From: Chlorella sorokiniana
Taxonomy: Eukaryota; Chlorophyta; Trebouxiophyceae; Chlorellales; Chlorellaceae
DNA: 64,000 nucleotides
Direction of reading: 5' to 3'
Assembly (NCBI GenBank): GCA_025917655.1
Contig: CP084620.1
Span: 310,001-374,000, forward strand
This document shows, in pieces, positions 46,232 through 57,792 of this stretch. The notes under the pieces are model-generated. The model saw only the letters and a program-made list of their open reading frames with translations. It had not been told where the DNA came from and made no database searches. A program made the translations under genes and the position numbers. Positions within the stretch are counted from its first letter, which is position 1, and each line of letters starts with the position of its first letter.

Positions 46232-49200
46232 ATGAGGATCAATATCACGCTAGACGTGGCCCCTGAGGAGTTGCCTCTGGCCACCGAGTTACTAGCGGTG
46301 TTGCGGTGAGGGGCGGGGAGAAGCAAGGCAGGGTCTGTATCTTCCGACACCCGCGATCACTGCACCACAAACCCCGATGGGCCGCCATCGCTCCACATGT
46401 TGCCGCCATGACCACTCTGTTTCCTTGTCGCTTGCGATCCCTTTGGCACACTGCAGGCAGCTCACCGATCATGTGAGCGTGAATGGTGTGTCCGCGGCTG
46501 CCCCGCCCGGCTCACTTCCAGCTGCCCCAGCACAGGCGGCGCCTCCGCCGCTGCCAGCCATGCCCGGCGCTGCTCCATCTGCAGCAGATCATGCTGCCAA
46601 CGGCGTGCAACCCGCAAGCGCAGGTGCAGCTCCGCCACATGCCATTGCTCCAGCCCCTGCGCCACCAACACCCGCCAACTCAGGGCAGGCGGCGACGGCG
46701 GCAGTAGCAGCGAGCGTGCCGCAGACAATTGTCTTCCCCCGGGCACGCCGCCCCAGCAGCAGCTTCACGCCTTGATCGCGCAGAGCGAGTACTCTGACAA
46801 CTTGGAAGCGGTGCGGCTCGCTGCGTGCTTGCTCGCTGCGTGCTTGTCGCAGTTCCACATCGCTGTCATGGGGGCGGTGGGGGTTGGGGCGTGGGAGAGT
46901 GGATCGGGGGCGCTTAATGCCTCACGCCCATGCCTGGCCTTGCTTGCACTCACGCCACACCCGGCCCCGGCCGCACGCACCCTCCGCACCCCGCAGCTAG
47001 CGCTTCAGCTGGAAGCTACGATCAACGATCCCGCCCTGGGCGGCCGAGAAGTGTTGTTCCCGAGTTCTGCGCGGTGAGCGCTCTGGCCGTCAGCGGCGCT
47101 GTCTGTGAGGACGGGCAGGCGCGCTGCCTGGCATGCCCCCTGCCGCGCTGCAGTCGTCAGCAGCGCCTGCAGATCTCCCACGAAGCTGCGTGTATGCAAG
47201 CCGTTCCCACAGCGCCCGGCGCGACTCACCCATCACCCATCGCCGAACCGCCCCCCCACCCACCCACCCACCCACACACACCCAAAAACAAACAAACAAA
47301 CAAACAAACAGATCTGGTCCCAGCTGGCATTGGATCCCGCTCTGGCCGCCATGGAACGCTCGGCGGTGCCGTTTGTGCTGCTGCTGCAGAAGACGAGCCT
47401 GGAGTTCCGCCACAAGTTCCGGGACCACATCATGCGCGTCGTGCGTATCGCAGCGACCGCCGCGGGCCGCCACTTGCGCCCCCGACCGCGACATTATATG
47501 AAACCCCTGCTGCGCCTCCTCCCCAATAGTGTTCCCGCGAGCTTTTGTCCTTTGCTCCGCCGTGCGAGCAAGGCAGGCTGCAGAGCACTAGAGAAGCTGT
47601 GTGTTTCCTGCACGCCCCCTCCATCCCCCTGCAGCTGCTTAAGCACCTGACCACGCAGCGGCCACCCAACGCGGAGAGGGGGAGTTCTACGTGCATGCGG
47701 AGGCATTTGCGGCACTCGTGTCCATTGAGATCGTGCCCATTGACGTGAGTGGGAGTGTCGGGGTCGCTTTGTGTGTGTGGCGACGTCTGTGGTGGCGCAT
47801 CTGGTTGCGCGGGTGGCCGTGCACAGCTTCAAACAGCCGCCACACTCCCGCCGCCCACCGCTTTCACGTTTGCCAGACCTGCGTTGCCGCCCTCTGTTGT
47901 TGCCGTGCAGGGTGCGGTGCAGACGATGTGTGCGCTGGCCAAGCACCCGCAGAAGCGGTGCGCAGGCATCACCATGATGGGAAAGTCGGTGGAGCTGGCG
48001 GGGCACTTGGTGAGCAGCTGCGGGGCAGCTGGAAGGAAGCTGTGCAGTACATCTGGCCATCAAGCCCCTCATGACAAGCCACTGTGGCAGAGTCTGTGGG
48101 GGACCCAACGTGGGGCTGGCTGGGGCCGGCTTTGGAGGTGGCCCATCGCTGGTCTTCCAATTCCATGATTCCGCTCACCTGCTGCTTATTCTGTGCCGCC
48201 GCTGCACTGCAGATTGCAGAGAAGGTGCCGGAGAGCACGCTGAGCACGATGCGCAGCATTGTGCAAAGCCTTGCCGGGGGTGCGTGGGTGGTGGGAGGCG
48301 CGCTGAGAAGGGGGTTGCAGCAATTCAAGTGGCCGTGCCACCAAAGGGAAGAATGTTGTGTTTCTACCAACCTGTAGGCAGGGCATGTTACGGTCCCTGC
48401 GCTTTCCGTCAGCTCCCATGCTCCAGGTTGCCCCGCACCAGCATCCCAGGTCTCCCATATCCACGCTTCAATCCTGTGCCTTGCCTGTCCCCGCAGACGA
48501 AAATTTCCAGTACGATGTCGACTACATCAGCGCCACCATGGGCTGGGAGGCGGCGCCGCAGCCGTCAGCCGGCGGCGGCGCGGGCGGCGCGGTGAGCGCA
48601 CGCGCCCCTGCATCAGCGCCCCTGCCGCACCGCTTTCCACCCTTGCCCTGCTGACTGCCCATCCTTGCCGACCGCGTCGGCGCTGGCCCCTGCCCTTCTG
48701 CATGTTTCTCCTTGTGGCTGCCTTGCTTTCCCAAAAAGATGGACATCTCTGCCCCGCTGTCTCCTCGCAGCGCCAGCTTCGCCCTGTGCACTCCATCCCC
48801 GGGGCCCACAACGAGATGATCTTTGCGCTGGCGGTGGATGCCGCCCACCAGCAGTTTGTGACAGGTGCGGCTGCAGCGCAGCTGCACAGCCCCCAGCTCC
48901 CCGCCCATAACCTTGCCGTGCAGCCGGCAACGCAACGACGCAGTTTGCGTCGCTCCTGACATGCGTTTGACCAGGGTTCTGTTCCGTCGCTCTGGGGTGT
49001 ACGGGCACCTGTACCGCAGGCGGTAAGGACACGTACCTGCAGGTGTGGACGCAGGACGGGCGGCCGGTGCAGAAGCTGGACCTGGGGGACCAGTGAGCTT
49101 TACGGGAGCGGGGGGGGCCTTGTATTCATGTGTAAGAGCGGCGTGGAATTTCTTGATGGGTTTGGTGGTGGTGAGTGGATGAATCATGAGTAAACTTTGG

Positions 49201-52126
49201 GAGGGGGCCTAGGATCAGACTGGGCTGCGGTCAGGGTCAGGCTGTTGCGCTGTACCGCCTCCTCCCCGCAGGTACATCTCCTCCATGGACTTCCACCCCC
49301 GCATCAACATGCTGCTCTGCTCCTCCGTCAACCAGGGCACCAACACGCTGCGCCTGGCAGGTGCGCGCTGAGCCGCCCGCCGCACCTGCCGTCCCGGCTG
49401 GGGTGCAACCACCGGCGGCGAGCGCTCCCTGCCCGCGTGTTGTGGCAGGTTCAGTTTGTTGCGCCCGCCTGCTCGGGTGGCAGGGATAGGCCCCGTCAAC
49501 CTGGTGTGGCAGCTGGGTGGTGGGTTGGTGCAGCGTTAACTAAGCATGCCCCCACACCCAACCCCCTCCTCCGCCTCGCACTGGCCCCCACCGCCCACCC
49601 ACAAACACCCCCTTCACCCTGGGCTGCAGGATACATCAGCGGGCAGCCCAACGGCTTTGGCCTTCAGGGGTTTGTGGGGCGGGACGATATGGTGGCGGTG
49701 GCGACAGTCCGGGTGAGTGCCCCCTGCTGATCTTAACTGGTTGCCCCTTTACAGCTTGCCCGCTGCTGTTCTGCTGAGGCTGCTTGTGCTGTCTGGCAGG
49801 GCCGCCCTGCACCTTGCAGTGCGAGCAAGGGGTGCCAGCCATGTGGGGCTGCCTCTCGTCCCCGACTCCCCTGTTGGGTGCCCCTCGCCTGCCTTGTGCC
49901 AGTGACTCTCGCCATTACGGCGCTCCTCCGATCTCACCCTAGTCAACCCCCCCCACCCCTCTTCCCGCAGGCGCTCCCGAGACCAACGGCTTCCTCACGG
50001 GGAAACGGCGGCGGTGGGGCCCAACCGCAGCACCGCCCCCATCATCCGCTTCTGGGACATGGCAGGTGGGCCTCAGCCTCGCCCTCAGCTTCTCCGGGAC
50101 CTTGATGCCAGCTTTAAATGCGCTCCAGGGGCGTGGCATCCGCGCTTCGCTAAGGGGTGCTGCAGCCAGCAGCAGCTTGCGCGCGTGTGAACTATGGCGG
50201 GCCAGTTGGGTGGCTGGGTGTGTGGTAGTACGCTCAGTTGGCGGTCTGCAGTCCTGCCCCGCCGCCACGCCGCACGTCTGTTTCACCTCTTGGTCGCTCG
50301 CCCCTCAATCACCACTGACTGCCCCTTGTTGCAGCCGCGCCCAGCTTTCAGGCGCTGCAGCCCACCCAGTCCTTCACCGGGCACACTTCGATTGCCACTG
50401 CGCTGCGGGGTTGGCGGGGATGCCAACCTGTTTGTGTCAGGTGGGCCTCAATTTGGCTGTGCTGCATGCATGCACCAACTCGCCCATCTCACATCCTCTG
50501 GCATGGCCTTGCTGATTCTGGCTGGTGCTGTCCTGGTGCTGCCATTGGGCGGGCGGGCAAGGGGCGCTGTGGAGGCAGCCTCAGCCCCGTTGGCTCCAGC
50601 CCGGCCTGGCCTGCCGCTATCTTTCCCGGCTTTCTTGCCTAACGCACTGCGGTTTGCGCGCTCCGCTTCCTTCCACACTCGCCGCGGCTCGTCCTGGCAC
50701 TCACGGCCGGCAACCGTTCCTTCTCTTATCACGGCCCGCAATGTTCCCTTCTCTTGCAGGCGACAAGGACGGCGCGATGCTGCTGTGGGACCTGCGGGCG
50801 CCGCAGCATGTCGGCGCTTTCGGGTCCCCAGACGCAACGGGCCGCACCAAGTGCGCCCTCCGCGCCCGCTGCCCCGCTGCTTGCTGGCCGCGCCTGCCGC
50901 CGTTGCATGGCCGCCTCGCTGCCGCCGGCCCGCCTGGCGACACGTCGCCTGCTGCCTGCTGGGCCCGCAGGGCCGCATGCTGCTCTGCGCCCGAGCTGTG
51001 CATGCCGCGCTGCGCTGATGCTGCACATGCTGCGCATGCTGTGGTTGCCGCAGGGCCCATGCCATGATGATCACCTCCATCGAGTCTGCTGGCCCCCTCA
51101 TCGTCAGCGGCTCCACCGACAAGAGCGTATCGCTGTGGGATGCCAGGTGGGAACACCTGCCTGCTGGGGGTTTGTTGGTGGTGTTTGGTTGTGGTGTGGG
51201 TGTGGGTGTGGGTGGTGGGGGTTGGGGCCGGGAGAGATGATAGGACAGCGTCTTCCTGCGTGATTCCAGGCTTGGGTGCATTGCATTGTCGGCTGGGGTC
51301 AAGGTCGTGGTTTTGCCCACCAATGATACTGCTGGAGGTTTATGCCGCAAGCTGCTCGCCAGCAGCCGTCAAGGCCGCCGCCGCCGCGGTGCCGGAGATG
51401 CCAGCCGCAGTGAGCCACAATGAGCCATAACCTGCCTTTGCCTGCAGGCACTTTGGGGCGCCGGTGGGCCGGGCTGCGGCAGACAACATGACGGTTCTGA
51501 AGGTGGGTTGCTGCGCTGCCTGAGCTGCGGGGCGGGCTTTTGGGAGCCGCCAGTTGACCACATAGACATACACACACATTGAAACAGACACATAAAGCCC
51601 CCCTTCCCCCCCAAAAAAACACACACTCACACACCGTTAATCTCCATACACATAGAAAGCCCTCCCTAACATTGTTAATCTTTGTACCCGCAGCTCGCTC
51701 TCAACGCCAGCCTGAGCACCGTTGTGGTGTCGGCGGTGAACAGCATGCGCCTGCTGGACATCACCCGCCCCGAGGCGCCAGGTGGGCTCGCGGGCGCGCG
51801 CCACTTTCCACCGCCAGCCGCCCGCTCCTCCGACGATGAGCGTGCCTCCAGCTGCCAGCTTTGCCCCCCCCGCGGGCTCGTTCCAGCTCCTGCATGCATC
51901 AGCAGCTTGATTGAGCGTGTGCAATCATGCCCACACCCACCTCAACAAGCGCTTGCACCGCCCTGCCCCGCCCCCTGCCGCCGCAGTGCTCTCCGAGCCC
52001 GTGGCGGCCTCCTGGCCCGACGGCCGCCCGCGCAGCACGTACCACGACGTCAAGTGGAACGAGGGGCTGGGCATGCTGTATGCTGTGGGCAAGGACAAGC
52101 TGGTGGACTTGTACAGCCTGGGCTGA
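46232..52126 (+). CDS. WD40 protein with N-terminal helical domain
   Basis: Nineteen exons, from 46232-46306 and 46456-46810 to 51694-51781 and 51987-52126, all with clean GT-AG joins. The N-terminus (MRINITLDVAPEELPLATEL) is followed by an Ala/Pro-rich linker. A helical region comes next: LALQLEATINDPALGG, IWSQLALDPALAAMERS, RHKFRDHIMRV, FAALVSIEIVPID, AGITMMGKSVELAGHL and EKVPESTLSTMRSIV. The second half forms a beta-propeller: IPGAHNEMIFALAVD, VTGGKDTYLQVWTQDG, YISSMDFHPRINMLLC, APIIRFWDMA, SFTGHTSIATALRG, SGDKDGAMLLWDLRAP, VSGSTDKSVSLWDAR and KLVDLYSLG at the end. Function unknown; the helical half might be HEAT/MIF4G-like (weak inference). Frame slips lie near 46771, 47678, 49975 and 50408. 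Confidence 0.82.
47284..47311. repeat. (CAAA)n microsatellite at a splice acceptor
   Basis: About six CAAA units end directly in CAAACAG, the acceptor of WD40 exon 4. They replace the usual pyrimidine tract. A CCCA run lies just upstream. Confidence 0.85.
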
Positions 52127-52303
52127 GCTGGCGGCAAAGTCGGACCGGCAGCGCTGGCCCTGCTGCTGGTTGACGTTTGTAGGGCTGGCCTGGCATGCTA
52201 ACGCGCCCCCCCCCCAAACCCCCAAAATCTGCCCCAATTCACTCCTGTGCTGTGCGTAGACACCGCAATTTTCCCAGTCGTCCACCCATGCTCTCAGTTT
52301 TCC

Positions 52304-52308
52304 TTACA
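52304..52308 (-). promoter_or_regulatory. TGTAA poly(A) signal, membrane-protein gene
   Basis: Minus-strand TGTAA 121 bases after the stop at 52429. It sits 15 bases left of the opposing plus-strand signal, so the transcripts should overlap at their ends. Confidence 0.6.
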
Positions 52309-52323
52309 GCATCCTCCTTGCCC

Positions 52324-52328
52324 TGTAA
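52324..52328 (+). promoter_or_regulatory. TGTAA poly(A) signal, WD40 gene
   Basis: Plus-strand TGTAA 198 bases after the WD40 stop. Confidence 0.6.
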
Positions 52329-52428
52329 ACCCGCCATGCACAGCGGACACACAGCGGTGGCTCCTGGCGCCTCTGCGGCCCTCGGACGCATTGTCGCCCA
52401 TCGCAACAAAACAAAGCACTGCCCCACG

Positions 52429-55400
52429 TCACTTGTCCTTCTTCATCTCCTCTGACTGTGGCGCGGCGGCGGCTGCAGCGGCACGCTGTGCGCGCTGCGT
52501 CCTGGCGCCGCCGCCGCCCGCCAGGTCGGCGTCCAGCAGGGGGCCCAGCACGTCTTGCGCCGCGCGCAGCAGGACCAGCGGCGGCTGCAGGTTAGGGAAC
52601 AGCAGCTCGGCCTCCTGGAACTCCTCCCCTGCCGGCGGGCCCCCGCTGCGGCTGCTGCCGCCGCTGGCGGTAGGCTTGAGCGCGTAGGCCAGCACTGTTT
52701 GCTGCGTGCCGCCCACCGGGGCCTGCGTGCAGCGGCAGGGGGAGGATAGCCACATGGGGCTCGGAGGATTGCCCAGCGGACTGGGATCGCACAATCAGCA
52801 GGTCACATTTTTTCGCATTGTGGAAAGTGCCGCGCTCCGAGACGCGACTGCTGCTCGTGAGCTGCGAGGGGGTCAAGCGCCCCAGGCCCCCACCACGGCC
52901 CCCAACCTGGCCTGCCCCCGCCCCTCTTCCCCCTTTCCCCCGGGCCCCCTGCCCAGGCTGCCTCCCTCCCCTCCCCATGCTGCCCCACCTTCTCCAGCAC
53001 CAGTCCCTCCAGGCGCCGCAGCGGCAGCACGCGTGGCACGGGCTTGGTCCCCAAGCGCTTGTAAGCCGTGAGCACAGCCCCCTGCCCGGGCGTGTACGCC
53101 ACGCTCTCCGCCGTCACCTCAAGAAGCGCCTGCAGCGCCAGAATGATAACAGCGCCTGCGAGGGCCAGCGGCACAGCCTGCTCCAGCGGCAAGCCAGCCC
53201 TGTAGAGCATCTGCAGCAGGGCAGCGGGACAGCAGGCGCGACAGCCTGGGAAAAGAGAAGATCGCTCTGGTCGATGCCGTTATGATTGTAGGGCCTGAGT
53301 TAGAGAGAAGACTTGCTGGCGACTGCAGGGCAGCATGCTGCCCTGCGCCCCCAGGAGGGTGGACACCACCGGGTTTTGCAGGCACTGCACGGCGGGCGGC
53401 AGCGACTTGCTGGCTTTCTGTTGGCGAAAAGGCACTGGCCGCACCCATCCTATGCCTCCACTGAGCAGTGCGGAGGGAATTAGGTCGCGATAGTCGACGA
53501 ACGACGCACGAACCGTGACTTCGATCCCTCCATCGCTGAGCACGGTCTGCACCAACCGCTGGGGCATGGCTTCGACAGCAGCTGAGCCGGGTCACACCAC
53601 GGAGGAGCCGATGGCAGAAAACGCTTTCAGGCACAAGTTGTGCCTGCTGCCCACGCTGCGGGTGATGCCCAGCCTGCCGCCGCTGGAGCTTTCCCTGCTC
53701 TCCCATGCAGTTACACCTCAGGTGCACGAGTGCTGGGGCATGGGACCCGTGGCAGGGCATATCTGCACGGTGAAGGGGCTGTCCGCCCAGAACTGGCAGG
53801 CAAAGGCGGCGGCGCTGGGGCTCGTGAAGCACGACTCCTGCAGTCCGAGGGCCCAGTGGCAAAAAAGGGCATCCGCTGGGTGCTGAGGCGCTTGTAACAG
53901 CGGCAATTGGTTGCCACATGTCAGAGAAAAGCGGCGCCGTGTAGGCGCCAGGCAACCATGCTGATGTGGGCCAGCTGTCCGCACCTCGAACCAAAGAAGC
54001 AGCAGCGTGCGCACTGCTTTTTGGCGGCTTGGTGAGCTGGCAGGCATGCGCTCCCCGCTCACCGAAAACACCGGTGCGAATGAGTAGGCGCCCACTCCCT
54101 GCACAAAGATGCCGGCACCCACCGCCAGCGTCAGCCCCGACAACGGTCGGTCCAGCTCAGCCCACAGCGCCAGTGACCAGCCTGCAGCAGGGCGAGACAG
54201 CCTGGCAGCATAAAAGACACGAGCATGCGCGGCTTTGCTGCCTGATACCTGGCCCTCCTGGGGATTCTGCTCGGCTCCAGCAAAGCCTGGACAGGCAGGC
54301 TTGCGGCTTGCTGTCCCGCCTGCCGCCCTCGGCACCAAAACGACACCCGACAGCACCTTTTCAGCGCAAAGCGCAGGCACGGCGGCCGCGCAGCAGCACA
54401 GCAGACGCAGCATGCACAGCGGGCACAGCAAGCCCACCAAGGTAGAGATGGTGAAGGTGCACCCCAACCCCTTGCGCCGCCAGGATCGCGCGCTGCCGCC
54501 CAGGAACGCGAGCAGCAGCAGGCGGCTGGCGAGGTAGGCGGCGGCGTCGGCGGGCGGGCGCTGGTGGTCGCCACCCATACGTGCCAGCACACGACGCCTG
54601 CGATGGCTGCCATGCCTGCAGCATGGCGGGCCGCGGCTTGAAGTGGACCCCTTTCGGCTGGCAGAGACCCGTCGCAGCGCCCAACCAGGGGCGGCGCGGC
54701 GGTCAGAACCGGCACAGTCGCCCCCGTTAAAGTTAGGTAGGTATAGGTTGGGAGGCAAGGGGAGGGTGGCATGCTGCCAGGCGCTCACCGAGGCTCCACA
54801 CGACAATGAAGGGCAGGCCCCAGTTGCTGAGGTGCGCCATGTCGTGCTTCAGCGGCTTGATGTTGCTGCAGGCAAAGGAGGGCAGCAGCGTGCAAAGCGA
54901 TCGGATGGATACCATGCATGTGCCGTGATGGACGACGGCCTTGCCCACCCTTCCAGCATTGCACTGGACAGTCAGCTGCGCAGCTGGGCTGGGCAGCAGG
55001 CTGACAAGCGGCGGGAAGAGAGCCACATGCCCAGGTGGGAGCGTGCCTGATCGCGCTGTACAGCGGCGGCGTGGCCAAAAAGGTGGCCCAGAGGTACCAG
55101 CGGCGGGGTGAGGCCAGCCAGGCAAAGCGGCGCGGCGTCGTCACGCCTATCAGCCAGCCCAGCACGGTGCCGTAGAGCAGGATGCAGGTGATGTCAGAAA
55201 AGAACTCGAGGTAATCGATCTGCACCGCTGTGCAGCACGAGATGAGTCAATGGGGGCCAACCGCTTTGGTGCCGGCAGTGCGGCACTGGCAGCGACCCAA
55301 GTCTTCACGCCTCGTTCATCCTATTCATTCCAATTCGTTCTCACCCCGCCACGCTAGCTCGACCAGGGTGCCCCGACCCCCAGGCTCGCTCTGCAGCCCA

Positions 55401-56647
55401 GCACACCTGGCGCAGCCCGTCAGACGGCAGCCCGACCTGGCAGGCTGCCCGCTGCTCCGCGTAGCCTGCCGCCAGCACGGCCAGCCAAGAAGCCATGTGG
55501 AGGTACTGCTGGTGATAGCGGGTGCCGGCTGGTGCCGGTGCGTGTCGCTGCTCGCCGCAGCCGCCAGAGGCGCGCCGTCGTCCAATGGCGTCAGCAGCGC
55601 CTGCTCGAGCAGTTGAGATGGGTCTTCCATAGCAGCTACGGCCGACGGCATGTTGTCTAACAGGAACCGACGCTTGGCCTCGACAGGGAGGCAGCGTGTG
55701 CGGCGGCAAGGCGGTGCTGGGCTGGGCAGCGGTGCGGGTGTCGGTCGCCAGGCAGATGCGTCCAACGCTCCTCAAGCGTGGTATTCCCACATCAGGCAGT
55801 CAGGAGGGCGGCTGGGGACCGGCAGAGGTTCCGATCGGATGCGCTGCCTCAGGTTCACGGACCTTGTCTGCCTAACAATGCTTCACAGAGAACAACCACG
55901 GTGCAGGAGCTGTCAAGCAGTGCCGGTAACGGCCACCGCCACGCAAGATGCCCAGCGCCATGTCGGGATGCTGCTGGCTCCGGTCGGCCTCCCCCTCATG
56001 CAGCACCCCTGCATGACGTTGGGGTGACCCCTCCTCAGCAAGCATATTAGCGGCCATCTCGCTATAAACTGCATCAATTCTTGCTGGGTGCATCCGACCG
56101 CATATCTGACCCCATGTCTGCAGGTGAGCCCGCCAGCTGGTCACACGTGCATCGGCACCATGAGGCCGTGAGTAGACCGAGATCAAGACGACAATCCACC
56201 ATGCCACCTTTTGAAGCACAACCAACACCTGGTAGTAGCCATACATTGCAGACAGGGGGCACGCTTCATTTGTTGGGGGTTTAGGGAGCAAAACGAAATT
56301 GCAGGATGTGGATTAGATGAAATCGATAACGCGCAAGGGCAGCAAAGAAATTAGTAAGGAAAGGCTGGAAGGGGGCCATTTGTTGATAGGGCCAGTTGCG
56401 GGTGCTCCGCAAAAGCCAATATATGTGTTGTAAATAGACACTAATACCGTGGCATGCAATGCAGGAGACAGGGGCCCAGAGGGCGGACGGGAGGGGGGCG
56501 CGGGGCGGGGCTCTGCGTGAATGCCGCTGCCAGGTGGGCAGGTGGGCATAGAGCTCCGGCACAGTGAACTTTTCTTGGTATCGTCCGCTGGAGAGAGAAT
56601 CGTTCGTTCAGATGAAATTCAGCAGGAGCCATTGGGCTAAAAGCCAT
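52429..56647 (-). CDS. Predicted multi-pass membrane protein, unknown
   Basis: Not recognised. Coherent pieces from 5' to 3': MAFSPMAPAEFHLNERFSL (56647) and RYQEKFTVPELYAHLPTWQR; RMHPARIDAVYSEMAANML (near 56080); RRFLLDNMPSAVAAMEDPSQ (near 55660). Exon 55220-55047 gives YLEFFSDITCILLYGTVLGW, LIGVTTPRRF and LWATFLATPPLYSAI, two membrane helices. Exon 54865-54789 gives SNIKPLKHDMAHLSNWGLPF. Further helices are GMAAIAGVVCWHVWVAT, CTFTISTLVGLLCPLCML and TLAVGAGIFVQGVGAYSF. Then come VTVRASFVDYRDLIPSALLS, PLALAGAVIILALQALLEV, VLPLRRLEGLVLEKV, KKCDLLIVRSQ and a charged end SEEMKKDK. At least seven helices; some exons need one-base slips. The intron after 55047 has a GC donor (CAG|GCACGC). Likely conserved in related algae, but that is inference. 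Confidence 0.6.
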
Positions 56648-56947
56648 CGCAGCGACCCGCGGCCTCGCCACCTGCTAGGCTAGCTGTTGTTTGTTTCACA
56701 GATATGCATGGCATGGATGCCATCGCTGCATACGGTGCATGACTGACGATAGCCTGCAGGGTGCAAGTGGGGATAAAAGGGGTGTCAGCTGCTGTCAAGA
56801 CAGTCGCAAGGAGCGCAAGGGCGGCGGGCGGGAAGTTCAAAAGGTGGCAATCGCAAGCGGCATGGAAGAATGCCCTATTACTTCCATTCAAACGTGAGAG
56901 GCGTCTTAAGGCTCACAGAAGGCCATCGGTCGCAGCGTCATGCTCAC

Positions 56948-57109
56948 CGAGTCTGTGATCGTCAGCTTGCTTCTTGCAACAGCAGCAGCGCCTGCCAGTC
57001 GCTCGGCAGCGACGACTCGCGTCACTACTGCTCCCATGAGAATGCCCGTGGCGGCAAGGACAAGAAGAAGACAGGGCAACTCGCCCCTTTGCGTGCTGTT
57101 GCCTGCCAT
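56948..57109 (-). CDS. Possible first exon with one membrane helix
   Basis: An ATG at 57109 opens 54 codons (GELPCLLLVLAATGILMGAV, then VAAERLAGAAAVARSKLTI) that end exactly at a good GTGAGC donor (56948/56947). It could be the true first exon of the membrane-protein gene to its left, spliced to the acceptor at about 56595 (CTCTCTCCAG), which would make 56647 not the start. The phase needs a one-base adjustment. Otherwise it may be chance. Confidence 0.35.
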
Positions 57110-57792
57110 AGTTCGTGCAGTATTGATGAGACGGAAATGATGGTAACTAAGCTGATGTTTGCACCTTGCTGTGTGTCCTGCCTTTGAGTGCTGTCCTGCC
57201 GCTGCCCTGTGCATATAGCACATGGTCCATCATGCTCCAACCATAATGAGCCGATGTAAATCCAAGATTTTGATGATTAAGTAAGCGAGCTGGGTGCTCA
57301 GTACAGGGCAAGGCTTTTCCAGCTCGTGGCGGCATTTTTGGCATCCCCGCCGACCTGCCGCGGCGTGAGGCGGTTCGGTGCTAGCAAGGCATCACATAAC
57401 AATGAAGAAAGAGAGAAGCGTGACTTCAATTGAAGTTCAAAGAACCAGAACCTTGCAAGCCAGCATGGTCAATGCAGGCCATTCCGCCGCATGCGAGCTG
57501 GCGCCGCCAGCGAGGCGTCCCCGAAAGGCATCATAAAGCAGCTCTCGCGAGGTTGTTGCTGATTGGTCCGGTTGCTTGTGAGTTGTGCGGTGCTGACGGA
57601 ACTTTGCGGTGCCCCTGCTGGTAGAGCCGAGACAGCCTGCCGCCGCTGCGGCAAGCTTTGGGGCCGCCTTCTTGTTATGATACGCGCAAGTCACCAACAT
57701 CGCCTTTCTACCCTCAGCATCGGTTTGTACTGAGACAGCTTTTGACAAGTTGCGCTTCTACAGAACGCTCGATGCTGGGCTGACGCGGTCAG
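57110..57792. other. Intergenic stretch upstream of the kinesin gene
   Basis: Promoter side for the divergent kinesin and membrane-protein genes. A minus-strand open stretch at 57437-57748 begins without ATG and shows no family motif, so I leave it uncalled. Confidence 0.5.

Noticed and set aside
57437-57748. 103-residue minus-strand open frame
   Set aside because: Begins with TTG, has no motif and lies in the kinesin promoter region.
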